Positions 1 to 7,694 of a stretch of 34,775 nucleotides of DNA are shown here, piece by piece. Every line of letters begins with the position of its first letter. Position 1 is the first letter of the stretch. The DNA is taken from positions 1 to 34,775 of the forward strand of contig CACZPK010000116.1 in the NCBI GenBank assembly GCA_902783035.1, in the 5' to 3' direction. The notes under the pieces are model-generated. The model did not search any database, had not been told where the DNA came from, and worked only from the letters and a program-made list of their open reading frames with translations. This stretch comes from Oscillospiraceae bacterium (GTDB lineage Bacteria > Bacillota > Clostridia > Oscillospirales > Oscillospiraceae). Both the position numbers and the translations under genes were made by a program.

Positions 1-339
1 TCGAATCTCTCGCGCCTTTGTTGTTGCGCCGTACCAGCTTTGCCGTTGGGGGGTGTCAGTATTTCTCCCTAACGGTTGCCGCCCTCGGCACGTCGCTTTT
101 TGTTTGTCGTCGCCGCTGCGCGGCGAGTCAATTAAATCCATCGTGAAGGGAGTCCCCTCCCTTCACGGACCCAACCCATGCAAACTTGCGACGTCATGCA
201 AGAGTAGGAGTTTTATACGGCTGGCGCAATCAAAAACGACGGGTTACGGCCTGTCGTTTTTTCTTGGCGGCACGCTTCGGCGCGCAATGACTTCATGCTG
301 CCGTGCATTTTTATTTTTTAAAAATATTTATTATACCTA
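1..339. other. gene-free left edge with hairpins
   Basis: I find no credible gene here: open frames are short, lack a ribosome site and have no protein-like composition. It holds a 6-bp GC hairpin at 110-126, an 11-bp perfect hairpin with a 4-base loop at 142-167 and a terminator-like stem at 232-261, followed by an AT-rich stretch (307-340) leading into the promoter of the next gene. It may be the tail of a transcription unit lying to the left. Confidence 0.5.
232..262 (+). terminator. Rho-independent terminator-like hairpin
   Basis: A 12-bp stem (232-243 with 250-261, one G-U pair) encloses a 6-base loop and ends in a run of six T on the + strand; the mirrored A run means it could also work leftward. 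It probably ends a transcript entering from outside the window. Confidence 0.65.
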
Positions 340-368
340 TTGACAAGATAGGGATTAAAGGCTATACT
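340..368 (+). promoter_or_regulatory. sigma-A promoter of the C39-like peptidase gene
   Basis: TTGACA at 340-345 and TATACT at 363-368 are separated by 17 bp, and the upstream stretch is AT-rich. Predicted transcription starts near 375, giving a leader of about 110 bases before the GTG start at 485. One of the closest matches to consensus in the window. Confidence 0.8.
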
Positions 369-484
369 TGCATCAATCCATCTCTCTTGCCAGAGTTGTA
401 CCTCCAATATGGCAAACGCCTGCGCGGTCTCATTTGCCGCTGCGGGCGTTTGCCGTAAATCGAGACCTAAAAGGAGGGGTAAGT

Positions 485-1102
485 GTGAAAACACCGCTGC
501 GCTACCAAATCAGCGAATACGACTGCGGCCCGACTGCGTTTCTCAACGCCGTGAGTTTTTTGTTTGAACGGGAGCAGATTCCACCGGAACTGATTCGAAA
601 CGTCATGCTTTACAGCCTCGACAGCTACGGCATGGATGGTGAAAGCGGCAAGAGCGGCACGTCCCGCACGGCGATGATGTTTCTCAGCCATTGGCTCGAC
701 GGTTTCGGCAACGTCGGGCGCCTGCCGGTGTCAAGCCGCTATCTGACTGGCTCTGCCGTGCGCTGCGGTGTTGCAGGCGAGTTGACCGACGCGCTGCGGC
801 GCGGCGGTGCAGCGGTCGTGCGGCTGATGCTTGATGTGGATCACTATGTTACGCTGACGGGAATCCGGGACGACAGGATTCTGATGTTTGATCCGTATTA
901 CGACAACGGGTTTGGCGAAAATGCCATTCAGTCGACGCAGGAGCATCCGTTTTCTTTCAACCGTATCATACCGGTTTCCCTTTTGGACCGGGAGGACAAT
1001 GCGCCTTACGCACTCGGAAAAATGGAGCAGCGTGAGGCGGTGCTGATCTTCAACAATGACAGAACGCTGACGGCGGAAAAAACCATCAAATACTTTATAT
1101 GA
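485..1102 (+). CDS. stand-alone C39-like cysteine peptidase
   Basis: A 205-residue protein with the pattern of the C39-like (papain-fold) peptidase family. The N-terminal YDCGPTA motif places the likely nucleophile at Cys14, followed by a candidate His120 (DHYVTLTG) and Asp136 (FDPYYD), the order expected for a Cys-His-Asp triad. I see no signal peptide, membrane segment or fused ABC transporter, unlike bacteriocin-exporting C39 proteins, so it is probably cytoplasmic with an unknown substrate. The GTG start at 485 is chosen because AGGAGG at 472-477 sits 7 bases before it; the frame is open further upstream, but that part overlaps the promoter and lacks a ribosome site. No candidate leader peptide gene is visible nearby. 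The fold call is fairly safe; activity is inferred. Confidence 0.75.
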   Translation: MKTPLRYQISEYDCGPTAFLNAVSFLFEREQIPPELIRNVMLYSLDSYGMDGESGKSGTSRTAMMFLSHWLDGFGNVGRLPVSSRYLTGSAVRCGVAGELTDALRRGGAAVVRLMLDVDHYVTLTGIRDDRILMFDPYYDNGFGENAIQSTQEHPFSFNRIIPVSLLDREDNAPYALGKMEQREAVLIFNNDRTLTAEKTIKYFI

Positions 1103-1316
1103 GAGCCTGTAGATGGCGGGGAGTGTGTGACTTCCGCTCTCCCGGTACGGCGTGAAAGCGCACCGGCCGCTGAGACATTCAGACACATCGGCTGTGTGGC
1201 GATCCTGCCCGCTTTTGCCCTTGTGCTTGACAAAAAAGCGGTTTTCCAATAAAACTGATGGGGAAACCCTTGGGGGAAGCAGGCTTCCCTTAACGCAAGG
1301 CTACGGAGGTGCGACC
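1103..1316 (+). promoter_or_regulatory. intergenic leader with two hairpins before the molybdoenzyme gene
   Basis: This 214-base gap contains a bulged stem-loop at 1142-1166 (CCGGT/ACCGG outer stem plus GCG/CGC inner stem) and, within the predicted transcript, a hairpin at 1271-1292. The first lies upstream of the predicted promoter and may be the end of the peptidase transcript, though it lacks a T run. I could not match the region to a molybdenum-cofactor riboswitch with any confidence. Confidence 0.35.
1227..1255 (+). promoter_or_regulatory. putative sigma-A promoter of the DmsA-like gene
   Basis: A perfect TTGACA (1227-1232) is followed after 17 bp by TAAAAC (1250-1255), four of six matches to the -10 consensus. 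The resulting leader of about 55 bases would carry the hairpin at 1271-1292 just ahead of the ribosome site GGAGG (1305-1309). Confidence 0.6.
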
Positions 1317-3554
1317 ATGGCGGAAGAGACCAGAATCGTCCATACGACAGGCAGAAACAATTGCGGCGGACGCTGCATTATCCACGCCCATGTGCGGAAC
1401 GGTGAGATCATCCGCCTCACGACCGATACGCCTGAGTGCGCCGGGAACAACGTTCCGTTGACTGCCTGCGTCCGGGGCATGAATTACCACAAGACTTTTC
1501 TGGGGGAAGACCGGCTGCGGTATCCCATGAAACGGGTGGGGCCCCGCGGCGAGGGGAAGTTTGTGCGCATCACCTGGGAGGAGGCGGTGGACACCATCGC
1601 CCGGGAGTGGGTGCGAATCCGGGATACCTACGGCCCCGGATCGCGTTATGTGAATTATTCCACCGGCGTCAGCGCGGTGTTTCGCCCGGATCGGCTGGCC
1701 ATGCGCCTTCTGAGTCTGGACGGTGGTTTCCTATCCTATTATAACTCTTACAGCTCGGCCTGCATACGGCAGGCGAGCATTCTGATGTACGGCACCGCCA
1801 ATACAGGAAACGCCCCGGCGGATTGGCTCAACAGCAATCTGATCATTTTATGGGGGCACAATCCCGCCGCAACGAAATTTGACTGCGATACCATGTATTA
1901 CCTGCGAAAAGCGCGGGACAGGGGCGTTCCCATTGTTGTGGTCGATCCGCGGGAAAATGAGACCGTGCGGCAGTTGAAGGCCGAGTGGATACCCATTCGC
2001 CCTGCCACCGACAGTGCCATGCTGGACGCCATGGCATGGGTGTTGGTCGAGGAGGGGCTTGCGGATCAGGCCTTTTTGGATCGCTGCTGTGTCGGCTTTG
2101 ACCCGGCGCATATGCCGGAGGGCGTTGATCCCGGAGAGTCGGTGCTCTCCTACCTTACCGGAGAACAGGACGGTGTTCCCAAAACGCCGGAGTGGGCTGC
2201 GGCCATTACTGGCGTTCCCGCCGGGACGATCCGGGATCTGGCCATTCGTTACGCCGGCGCCAAGCCCGCCGTTCTTTATCAGGGCTGGGGGCCCCAACGG
2301 AACGCCTGCGGGGAGCAGAGCGCCCGGGGCGGTATCCTTCTGGCCTGCATGACGGGAAACGTAGGCGTTCACGGCGGATACGCCTGTGGAGCCGGGGACT
2401 ACGCTGAACACAAGCGTCCCGCTCTCCCGATGCCGAAAAATCCCTATCCGGTCAGGATACCGGTGTTTCTCTGGACCGATGCCGTTCTTCGCGGTACGGA
2501 ATTGGGCGAGGCCGACGGCGTGCAGGGCGGGGAGCATCCTTTGTCCAATATCAAGATGATCCTGAATCTGGCAGGCAATACGCTGGTCAACCAGCATGGG
2601 GACATCAACCGGACCAAAGAGATTCTGCGGGATGAGAACAAATGCGAGTTTATCGTGTGCAGCGATCTCTTTATGACCGCCAGCGCCAAATTTGCCGATA
2701 TCCTTCTGCCGGGGGTGTCCATGTTTGAGTGTGAAAACATCACCAAACCCTGGCAGTACGGGGAATTTCTGGGCTTTTGCAATCAGGTGATCGAGCCGCT
2801 CTACGAGGGACGCTTTGAGTACGAATGGCTCTGCGAAGTGGCACAGAGGCTGGGGCTCCGCGATGCCTTTACCGAGGGAAGAACCCACGGCCAATGGCTG
2901 GAGCACATCTACCGGGAGCTTCAAAAAAGCGAACCGGAGCTGCCGGATTATGCGCAATTCAAGGAGGACGGGATCTATCGCTATCGACAGACCCACGTTG
3001 GCGTGGCCTTTGAAAAGGAAGCGGCCGATCCGGAACGATATCCCTTCCCTACGCCTTCAGGGAAGATTGAACTCTACGCTGAGCGGGTCAACCACATGAA
3101 GTTTCGGGAGCCTTTTCCGCCCATTCCCCGGTATGTGGCCCCGCCCGAGGGACCGGAGGACCCCATTGCCCGGCGATACCCGCTTCAGCTGGCAGGCTGG
3201 CATACCGTACGTCGGTGCCACAGCATCCATGACAACAACCGCGCGATGCATGCGCTGGACCCGCAGGCACTTTGGATACACCCGCGGGACGCAGCCGTAC
3301 GCGGCATTCACGAAGGGGATACGGTGCTGGTTTTCAATGACCGGGGCCGGACCAGAGTCCCGGCCCATGTGACCGAGCGGATCATGCAGGGGGTGACCGC
3401 TCTTGCTCAGGGAGCGTGGTATGATGCGGACGAGGACGGAGTGGATCGGGCCGGTTCCATCAACGTCCTGACTTCGGCACGTCCCACACCCTATGCGCGG
3501 GGAAACGGGCAGCACACCAATCTGGTGGAGGTTAGGAAACTCTCCCCGGTGTGA
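1317..3554 (+). CDS. DmsA-like molybdopterin oxidoreductase, orphan catalytic subunit
   Basis: A 745-residue DMSO-reductase-superfamily protein that follows E. coli DmsA along its length: YPMKRVG near residue 70, YSS near 145 (region of the serine molybdenum ligand in DmsA), GWGPQR, INRT, SSAKYADILLP-like and TPSGKIE blocks, and a C-terminal cofactor-binding domain ending near NLVEV. Two features stand out. There is no twin-arginine signal, so the protein should stay in the cytoplasm. The N-terminal [4Fe-4S] motif reads G12-x3-C16-x3-C20 with a later Cys at 51; Gly12 stands where the first cluster cysteine is expected. No DmsB- or DmsC-like electron-transfer partners follow; a terminator does. 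ATG 1317 is chosen for the GGAGG 7 bases upstream. Codon choice (many GGG/CGG) looks different from its neighbours and suggests acquisition. The substrate cannot be told from sequence; DMSO itself is only one possibility. Confidence 0.85.
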   Translation: MAEETRIVHTTGRNNCGGRCIIHAHVRNGEIIRLTTDTPECAGNNVPLTACVRGMNYHKTFLGEDRLRYPMKRVGPRGEGKFVRITWEEAVDTIAREWVRIRDTYGPGSRYVNYSTGVSAVFRPDRLAMRLLSLDGGFLSYYNSYSSACIRQASILMYGTANTGNAPADWLNSNLIILWGHNPAATKFDCDTMYYLRKARDRGVPIVVVDPRENETVRQLKAEWIPIRPATDSAMLDAMAWVLVEEGLADQAFLDRCCVGFDPAHMPEGVDPGESVLSYLTGEQDGVPKTPEWAAAITGVPAGTIRDLAIRYAGAKPAVLYQGWGPQRNACGEQSARGGILLACMTGNVGVHGGYACGAGDYAEHKRPALPMPKNPYPVRIPVFLWTDAVLRGTELGEADGVQGGEHPLSNIKMILNLAGNTLVNQHGDINRTKEILRDENKCEFIVCSDLFMTASAKFADILLPGVSMFECENITKPWQYGEFLGFCNQVIEPLYEGRFEYEWLCEVAQRLGLRDAFTEGRTHGQWLEHIYRELQKSEPELPDYAQFKEDGIYRYRQTHVGVAFEKEAADPERYPFPTPSGKIELYAERVNHMKFREPFPPIPRYVAPPEGPEDPIARRYPLQLAGWHTVRRCHSIHDNNRAMHALDPQALWIHPRDAAVRGIHEGDTVLVFNDRGRTRVPAHVTERIMQGVTALAQGAWYDADEDGVDRAGSINVLTSARPTPYARGNGQHTNLVEVRKLSPV

Positions 3555-3574
3555 CGCGGCAGAATAAAACGAAT

Positions 3575-3605
3575 AAACGACCACCTCAATGTGAGGTGGC
3601 CGTTT
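3575..3605 (+). terminator. hairpin terminator after the DmsA-like gene
   Basis: A 14-position stem with one A-C mismatch (5 bp AT-rich base plus 8 bp GC-rich top) and a 3-base loop starts 21 bases after the stop codon. The T run is short (three T), so termination may be partial. Confidence 0.65.
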
Positions 3606-3627
3606 GGCATATAAGGACGCTTCCCAA

Positions 3628-3665
3628 ATTGGCGAATATGACAAAGCTTGCCTTATTTCGCCAAT
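3628..3665. promoter_or_regulatory. perfect 9-bp inverted repeat over the sigma-factor promoter
   Basis: ATTGGCGAA at 3628-3636 is matched by its exact reverse complement at 3657-3665, with a 20-base spacer. The left arm lies just upstream of the -35 and the right arm lies between -35 and -10, with centres about 29 bp (close to three helical turns) apart. This geometry suits a repressor operator. No regulator is encoded beside it other than the sigma factor and its partner. Confidence 0.6.
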
Positions 3666-3675
3666 GTGCTATACT
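3648..3675 (+). promoter_or_regulatory. promoter of the ECF sigma operon
   Basis: TTGCCT at 3648-3653 and TATACT at 3670-3675 with a 16-bp spacer. It resembles a housekeeping sigma-A promoter more than an ECF autoregulated one. It is interleaved with the inverted repeat at 3628-3665. Confidence 0.65.
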
Positions 3676-3700
3676 GTTTCGGACGATCCCCTGTGAGGAG

Positions 3701-4225
3701 GTGAATGCAATACTCATATATCTCCAGATGCTCGAAACAGATGCGGACAAAAGCAAGTTTGAGCGCATATATGTGCAATACCGGGGCCTGATGCTGCGCG
3801 TGGCAAACAGCATTCTGCACAATGAACAGGATGCTGAAGATACCATCCATCAGGCTTTTTTGGCGATTTTGAACAATCTTGACAAAATATCTGCGGTCGA
3901 CTGTCCGGAAACGCAATCCTATATCGTTATTATTACAGAGCACAAAGCTATCGATCTGATCCGCGATCGCAAGAAGGTCGTCAACATCGGTGACGATGAA
4001 ACGGAACTCGGGCTTGAGGTTCCGATGCCGGGGGACAGCCCGCTTGCCGACGCGCTTGCCAAGCTGCCGCCGCGCTACCGTGAGGTGCTGCTCCTGCGTT
4101 TCGACAACGGCTACAGCACGCGGGAGATCGCAGCGATGCTCGGCATGGAGCACGGTGCGGTACAAAAGCTGATCTGGCGGGCGAAGGATGCGCTCGAAAA
4201 ACACATGGAGGAGGATGCCGTATGA
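3701..4225 (+). CDS. ECF-type RNA polymerase sigma factor
   Basis: About 170 residues with sigma region 2 (YRGLMLRVANSILHNEQDAED, then a segment on either side of HQAF) and region 4 near the C terminus (LPPRYREVLLLR, then an REIAAMLGM recognition helix). This is the layout of sigma-70 family ECF factors that direct RNA polymerase to a small regulon. The start is unclear. GTG 3701 is the only standard in-frame start near the ribosome site, yet it overlaps that site (AGGAGGTGA, 3696-3704). The conserved N-terminal IYLQM segment seen in relatives begins at an ATA codon (3710) ideally spaced from the site, and ATG 3728 would cut into that segment. The gene overlaps the next by four bases (ATGA), so the pair is translationally coupled. 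Confidence 0.85.
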   Translation: MNAILIYLQMLETDADKSKFERIYVQYRGLMLRVANSILHNEQDAEDTIHQAFLAILNNLDKISAVDCPETQSYIVIITEHKAIDLIRDRKKVVNIGDDETELGLEVPMPGDSPLADALAKLPPRYREVLLLRFDNGYSTREIAAMLGMEHGAVQKLIWRAKDALEKHMEEDAV

Positions 4226-4944
4226 AGCAATACCGCTTTTCTGACGACGAGTTGCGGTCGGCGGCAGCTTCCGTGCGCGCGTCGATGCTCGCTGCGGCAC
4301 AGGCGCTTCCAAACGGCGAGCGGGAGTTCTCCGAGAGTTTTCTTGCGGAAATGGATGCGCTGGTCGCTGCAGGCAAGCGCCGCGGCAAACGGCGGTTCAT
4401 CCGGAACCGTGTCGCGGGCGTGGCCCTTGCACTTCTGGTCGGTGCAAGCATGTGGGGCATTGCAGATGACGGCGCGCGGACCTCGTTCCGGAATTGGGCG
4501 CGCGGCGTGTGCGAGAACAGCGTGGTCTATGAGTTATTCGGACGGCCGCCGGAGACCGTTTTGCGCTATGAGCTGAACTGGTTGCCGGAAGGCTTTGTGC
4601 CGGAGAGCGAACTGGATGAAACGGACGAGAAAACAAAGCGCAAAGACATGCGCTATGAAAACGCGGAGACGGGCGACGCCGTTTGCTTTGCCTGCCTTAC
4701 CATATCCAAGGATGTTTCAGTGCAAATTTCGGACTTGCTCGGTGTTCCTCTGACAGAGGCGGAGCCCTGTACCGTCAACGGACTCATGGGGCGGTATCAT
4801 GCTGCTGACGGAGAAACGCGCACGAATACGCTGATCTGGGTGGACGAAGAGCGCGGTATTGTGTATTCGCTGTCCGGTACATTGGAGCGGGATGTGCTGC
4901 TGCGTATTGCGCAGAACGTCGTTCCGGTGAGCACGGCGCGATAA
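4222..4944 (+). CDS. DUF4367-type membrane protein, probable anti-sigma factor
   Basis: A 240-residue protein: a charged cytoplasmic N-terminal segment of about 63 residues, one membrane span at roughly 64-81, and an extracellular domain containing the YELNWLPEGF motif typical of DUF4367 proteins. Proteins of this type commonly sit directly after ECF sigma genes in Clostridia. The ATGA overlap with the sigma gene and the topology suggest that the N-terminal part holds the sigma factor at the membrane while the outer domain senses a signal. The N-terminal part lacks a visible zinc-binding anti-sigma motif (H-x3-C-x2-C), so the anti-sigma role is inferred from position. AGGAGG at 4207-4212 lies inside the sigma gene at suitable distance. 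Confidence 0.75.
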   Translation: MKQYRFSDDELRSAAASVRASMLAAAQALPNGEREFSESFLAEMDALVAAGKRRGKRRFIRNRVAGVALALLVGASMWGIADDGARTSFRNWARGVCENSVVYELFGRPPETVLRYELNWLPEGFVPESELDETDEKTKRKDMRYENAETGDAVCFACLTISKDVSVQISDLLGVPLTEAEPCTVNGLMGRYHAADGETRTNTLIWVDEERGIVYSLSGTLERDVLLRIAQNVVPVSTAR

Positions 4945-4955
4945 AGGAGGCTTCT

Positions 4956-5579
4956 GTGAGAAGACGAATTTCACTTCTTGTTCTGCTGAGCTTGCTCTGT
5001 ACGCTCGCGGCGTGTCATGAGGCGGACGAGCCGCCCGCTTTTGCGGTGGACGAGGCGGCAATTACCGCCGCACTGGAGCAGACCGGCCTGCCGGGCAGGA
5101 TCTCTGAAGAAGAGACCATCGTCCATGAGCAAGGCAGCCCTACCTATGTCGTGCGCGATCCGGATACGACCTACAACGGCACCGATAATCCGGTGCTGAT
5201 CGCCGGCGTGTGCGGCACGAGCTATGAAGGGGAACGGATGCTGTTGGCCAACTTCGATCAGAGCGTCGCTTCGGCGCAGATCAACTGGGAGGACTGGAAG
5301 AGACAGCTTGCGTTTGCTGCGGTGCTCTATGGCGCGCTTGCGGATAACGAGGAAATCTATCGGACCTTTTCCGCAAAAGAAGTTCCTGCCGGCCAGGATC
5401 GCTGCCAGTGGGAAGCGCAGCTTACAAATGCGTATTGTGTGATAAAGTGGTCTCACAGAAGCAGCAAAACGTATGACGCGGCGCAATTTGAGGTATGGAA
5501 GCACAGCGCCGGGTTGTGGGTGAACCTCTATGAATCGCAGGAGCTGTATCAAAAAACAGTCGCACTGCGGCACGAATAA
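4956..5579 (+). CDS. predicted lipoprotein in the sigma operon
   Basis: A 207-residue protein starting with GTG after AAAGGAGG (4944-4950). It has a short basic N terminus, a hydrophobic stretch and a lipobox LAAC with the lipidated cysteine at 20, so it should be anchored to the outer face of the membrane. The rest is soluble, rich in W, Y and E, and matches no family I recognise. It lies 11 bases after the DUF4367 gene and is probably the third member of the same transcript, perhaps part of the signal-sensing complex or an effector of the response. Function unknown. Confidence 0.7.
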   Translation: MRRRISLLVLLSLLCTLAACHEADEPPAFAVDEAAITAALEQTGLPGRISEEETIVHEQGSPTYVVRDPDTTYNGTDNPVLIAGVCGTSYEGERMLLANFDQSVASAQINWEDWKRQLAFAAVLYGALADNEEIYRTFSAKEVPAGQDRCQWEAQLTNAYCVIKWSHRSSKTYDAAQFEVWKHSAGLWVNLYESQELYQKTVALRHE

Positions 5580-5641
5580 AATTATGGCGCTGTTGCGCTG
5601 TGTAGATAGATATAAAAATCATATTTGGGAGGACTGTTATC

Positions 5642-7159
5642 ATGGAATTCATTCGCTACATACCCATCGCCGCGGCCGTTGTGCTGTTGCTGCTCCTGAT
5701 CGCCGCGGGCTACGTCAAGGCGCCGCCCGATCAGGCGTACATCATCAGCGGCATGGGGAAAGAGGGGCGCGTACTCATCGGGCGCGCGGGATTGCGTATT
5801 CCGTTCTTTGAAAGGCTCGACAAGCTCTATCTCGGGCAGATGACCGTCGATATCAAGACCGAGCAGTCGGTGCCGACCAACGACTTTATCAACGTCAACG
5901 TGGACGCGGTGGCGAAGGTGCGCATCTCCCCGACCCCGGAGGGCATCCGCCTCGCGGCAAAGAACTTCCTCAACAAGCGCTCCGCCGACATTACGGAAGA
6001 CCTGAAGGACTCCCTGCAGGGCAACATGCGTGAGATCATCGGTACGCTGAGTCTCAAGAGCATCAACACCGACCGTGACTCCTTCTCCGATCAGGTCATG
6101 AGCAAGGCAAGCCGCGATATGGAGAAGCTCGGCATTGAGATCCTCTCCTGCAACATTCAGAACGTCACGGACGAAAACGGCCTGATCAAAGACCTCGGCG
6201 CGGACAATACCGCGCGCATCAAGAAGGACGCCGCCATCGCCAAGGCGCAGGCGGAGCGCGATATTGCCATCGCGCAGGCGGAGGCGAACAAGGCGTCCAA
6301 CGAGGCGGAGGTCGCCTCCGAACAGGAGATCGCCCAGCGCAACAACGACCTCGCCATCAAGAAGGCGGGCCTGCAGGTCGAGGCGGACACCAAGAAGGCC
6401 ATTGCGGACGCCGCGTATGAGATCCAGAAGCAGGAGCAGCAGAAGACCATCGAGGCCGCGACCGTCAACGCGCAGATCGCCAAGGCGGAGCGTGAAGCGG
6501 AGCTGCGTGCCAAGGAGGTCGACGTCAAGCAGAAGACGCTCGACGCCGAGATCCGCGCCCAGGCGGACGCCGAGCGCTACCGCCAGCAGCAGGAGGCGGA
6601 GGCCGACCTCTTCCGCCGCCAGAAGGACGCCGAGGCGAAGAAGTATGAGCAGGAACAGGCGGCGCTCGCCATGCGTGCGCAGGCGGAGGCCGCGAAGTTC
6701 GCCAAGGAGCAGGAAGCCGAGGGCATCAAGGCGGTCGGTGAGGCGGAAGCTGCGGCGATCCGTGCCAAAGCCGTCGCGGAGGCCGAGGGTATCGACCGTA
6801 AGGCGGAGGCCATGAAGAAGTACGGCGAGGCGGCGGTGATCGAGATGGTCATGAACGCCCTGCCCGAAATCGCGAAGAACGTCGCGGAGCCGCTCTCCAA
6901 GGTCGACCACATCACAATGTACGGCGAGGGCAACAGTGCAAAGCTCCTGCAGGACATTGTCAACGGCACCACGCAGGTCACCGAGGGCATTTCGCACTCC
7001 ATGGGCATCGACTTCAAGTCGCTTGTCGCGGGCATGGTCGGCGGTAAGCTGATGGCAGACGGCGGTAAGGCCGCGCCGCAGGTCATCGTTCAGACCGGCG
7101 AGAGCAAGGCGGAACCGAAGAGCGATGCGAAAAAAGAGGAAACCGAGAGCGAGGCGTAA
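5642..7159 (+). CDS. floT: flotillin-like SPFH domain protein
   Basis: A 505-residue protein, close to the length of B. subtilis FloT (YuaG). It has an N-terminal membrane-associated hydrophobic segment (residues about 5-26), an SPFH/band-7 domain at roughly 27-200, and a long Ala/Glu/Lys-rich coiled coil at about 205-400 with EA-type repeats typical of flotillins, then a variable charged tail. Flotillins form oligomeric scaffolds in functional membrane microdomains and affect membrane fluidity and signalling. ATG 5642 follows GGGAGGA with suitable spacing. The DUF2500 gene starts 3 bases after its stop, so the two are cotranscribed. The bacterial partner of FloT is usually an NfeD protein; the short DUF2500 protein takes that position here. 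Confidence 0.88.
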   Translation: MEFIRYIPIAAAVVLLLLLIAAGYVKAPPDQAYIISGMGKEGRVLIGRAGLRIPFFERLDKLYLGQMTVDIKTEQSVPTNDFINVNVDAVAKVRISPTPEGIRLAAKNFLNKRSADITEDLKDSLQGNMREIIGTLSLKSINTDRDSFSDQVMSKASRDMEKLGIEILSCNIQNVTDENGLIKDLGADNTARIKKDAAIAKAQAERDIAIAQAEANKASNEAEVASEQEIAQRNNDLAIKKAGLQVEADTKKAIADAAYEIQKQEQQKTIEAATVNAQIAKAEREAELRAKEVDVKQKTLDAEIRAQADAERYRQQQEAEADLFRRQKDAEAKKYEQEQAALAMRAQAEAAKFAKEQEAEGIKAVGEAEAAAIRAKAVAEAEGIDRKAEAMKKYGEAAVIEMVMNALPEIAKNVAEPLSKVDHITMYGEGNSAKLLQDIVNGTTQVTEGISHSMGIDFKSLVAGMVGGKLMADGGKAAPQVIVQTGESKAEPKSDAKKEETESEA

Positions 7160-7162
7160 ATA

Positions 7163-7564
7163 ATGGCGATGGGATTTGGTTTTGGCGGCTTTGAGATGCT
7201 GTTCACCGTTGCGTTTCTGTTTGTGTTCGGCATGATCGCCGTTACGGTTATGCGCGGCATCGGTGAGTGGCACAGGAACAACAACTCTCCGCGCCTCGTC
7301 GTGGATGCGGAGGTTGTTGCAAAGCGTGAGAACGTCTCCCACAGCAGTATGCCCGCCGCCGGTGACGCCACCGGCGCGCACGGATTCCACACCACATCGA
7401 GCACGACCTACTACGTCACCTTTGAGGTCAAGGGCGGCGACCGGCTGGAATTTGATGTGTCCGGTGCGGAATACGGGCAGCTTGTCGAAGGGGACCGCGG
7501 TGAGCTGACATTTCAGGGTACGCGGTACATCGGCTTTGACAGAAGACAAACGGAAGGAAATTGA
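7163..7564 (+). CDS. DUF2500 family membrane protein
   Basis: A 133-residue protein with one N-terminal membrane span (about residues 10-31) and a C-terminal beta-rich domain carrying the family signatures NNNSPRLVVDAEVVAKR, TTYYVTFEV and GELTFQGTRYIGF. DUF2500 proteins are small membrane proteins of unknown function found in Bacillota and enterobacteria. Its fusion-like spacing (3 bases) with the flotillin gene suggests that the two work together at the membrane. The tip of the soluble domain includes a His/Gly/Ala-rich loop (SSMPAAGDATGAHGFH), which is variable in this family as I remember it. Confidence 0.8.
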   Translation: MAMGFGFGGFEMLFTVAFLFVFGMIAVTVMRGIGEWHRNNNSPRLVVDAEVVAKRENVSHSSMPAAGDATGAHGFHTTSSTTYYVTFEVKGGDRLEFDVSGAEYGQLVEGDRGELTFQGTRYIGFDRRQTEGN

Positions 7565-7581
7565 CCACGCCCATTCTGGCG

Positions 7582-7619
7582 ACCATTCCTTTCTGTGGCG
7601 CTGTCCATAAAGGAATGGT
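7582..7619. repeat. 11-bp hairpin in the convergent intergenic region
   Basis: Bases 7582-7592 pair perfectly with 7609-7619 around a 16-base loop; GCCCA (7569-7573) and TGGGC (7619-7623) could extend the structure. It is the first of three hairpins packed in 145 bases. Probably an RNA stability or dispersed repeat element. Confidence 0.5.
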
Positions 7620-7652
7620 GGGCATTTGTGCTTCCGGTCTGCCTTTCTGGCA

Positions 7653-7690
7653 CACAGGGGCTCCATCCCGTACGGGATGGAGCCCCTGTG
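7653..7690. repeat. perfect 38-bp palindrome
   Basis: Every base from 7653 to 7671 pairs with 7690 back to 7672, with no central spacer. It has no T run on either side, so it is not a classic terminator. A perfect palindrome of this length between convergent genes is what dispersed palindromic repeats look like, but only one copy is seen in this window. Confidence 0.7.
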
Positions 7691-7694
7691 CTGT

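Noticed and set aside
53-343. 96-codon open frame at the left edge
   Set aside because: It crosses several hairpins and an apparent terminator, has no ribosome site, and Arg/Ser/Cys-rich composition.
1103-1316. Molybdenum-cofactor riboswitch upstream of the DmsA-like gene
   Set aside because: Two small hairpins are present, but I could not place the conserved junction and loops of the Moco motif.
5593-5616. Promoter for floT
   Set aside because: TTGCGC and TATAAA are present but only 12 bp apart; the operon may be read through from the sigma unit or use another site.
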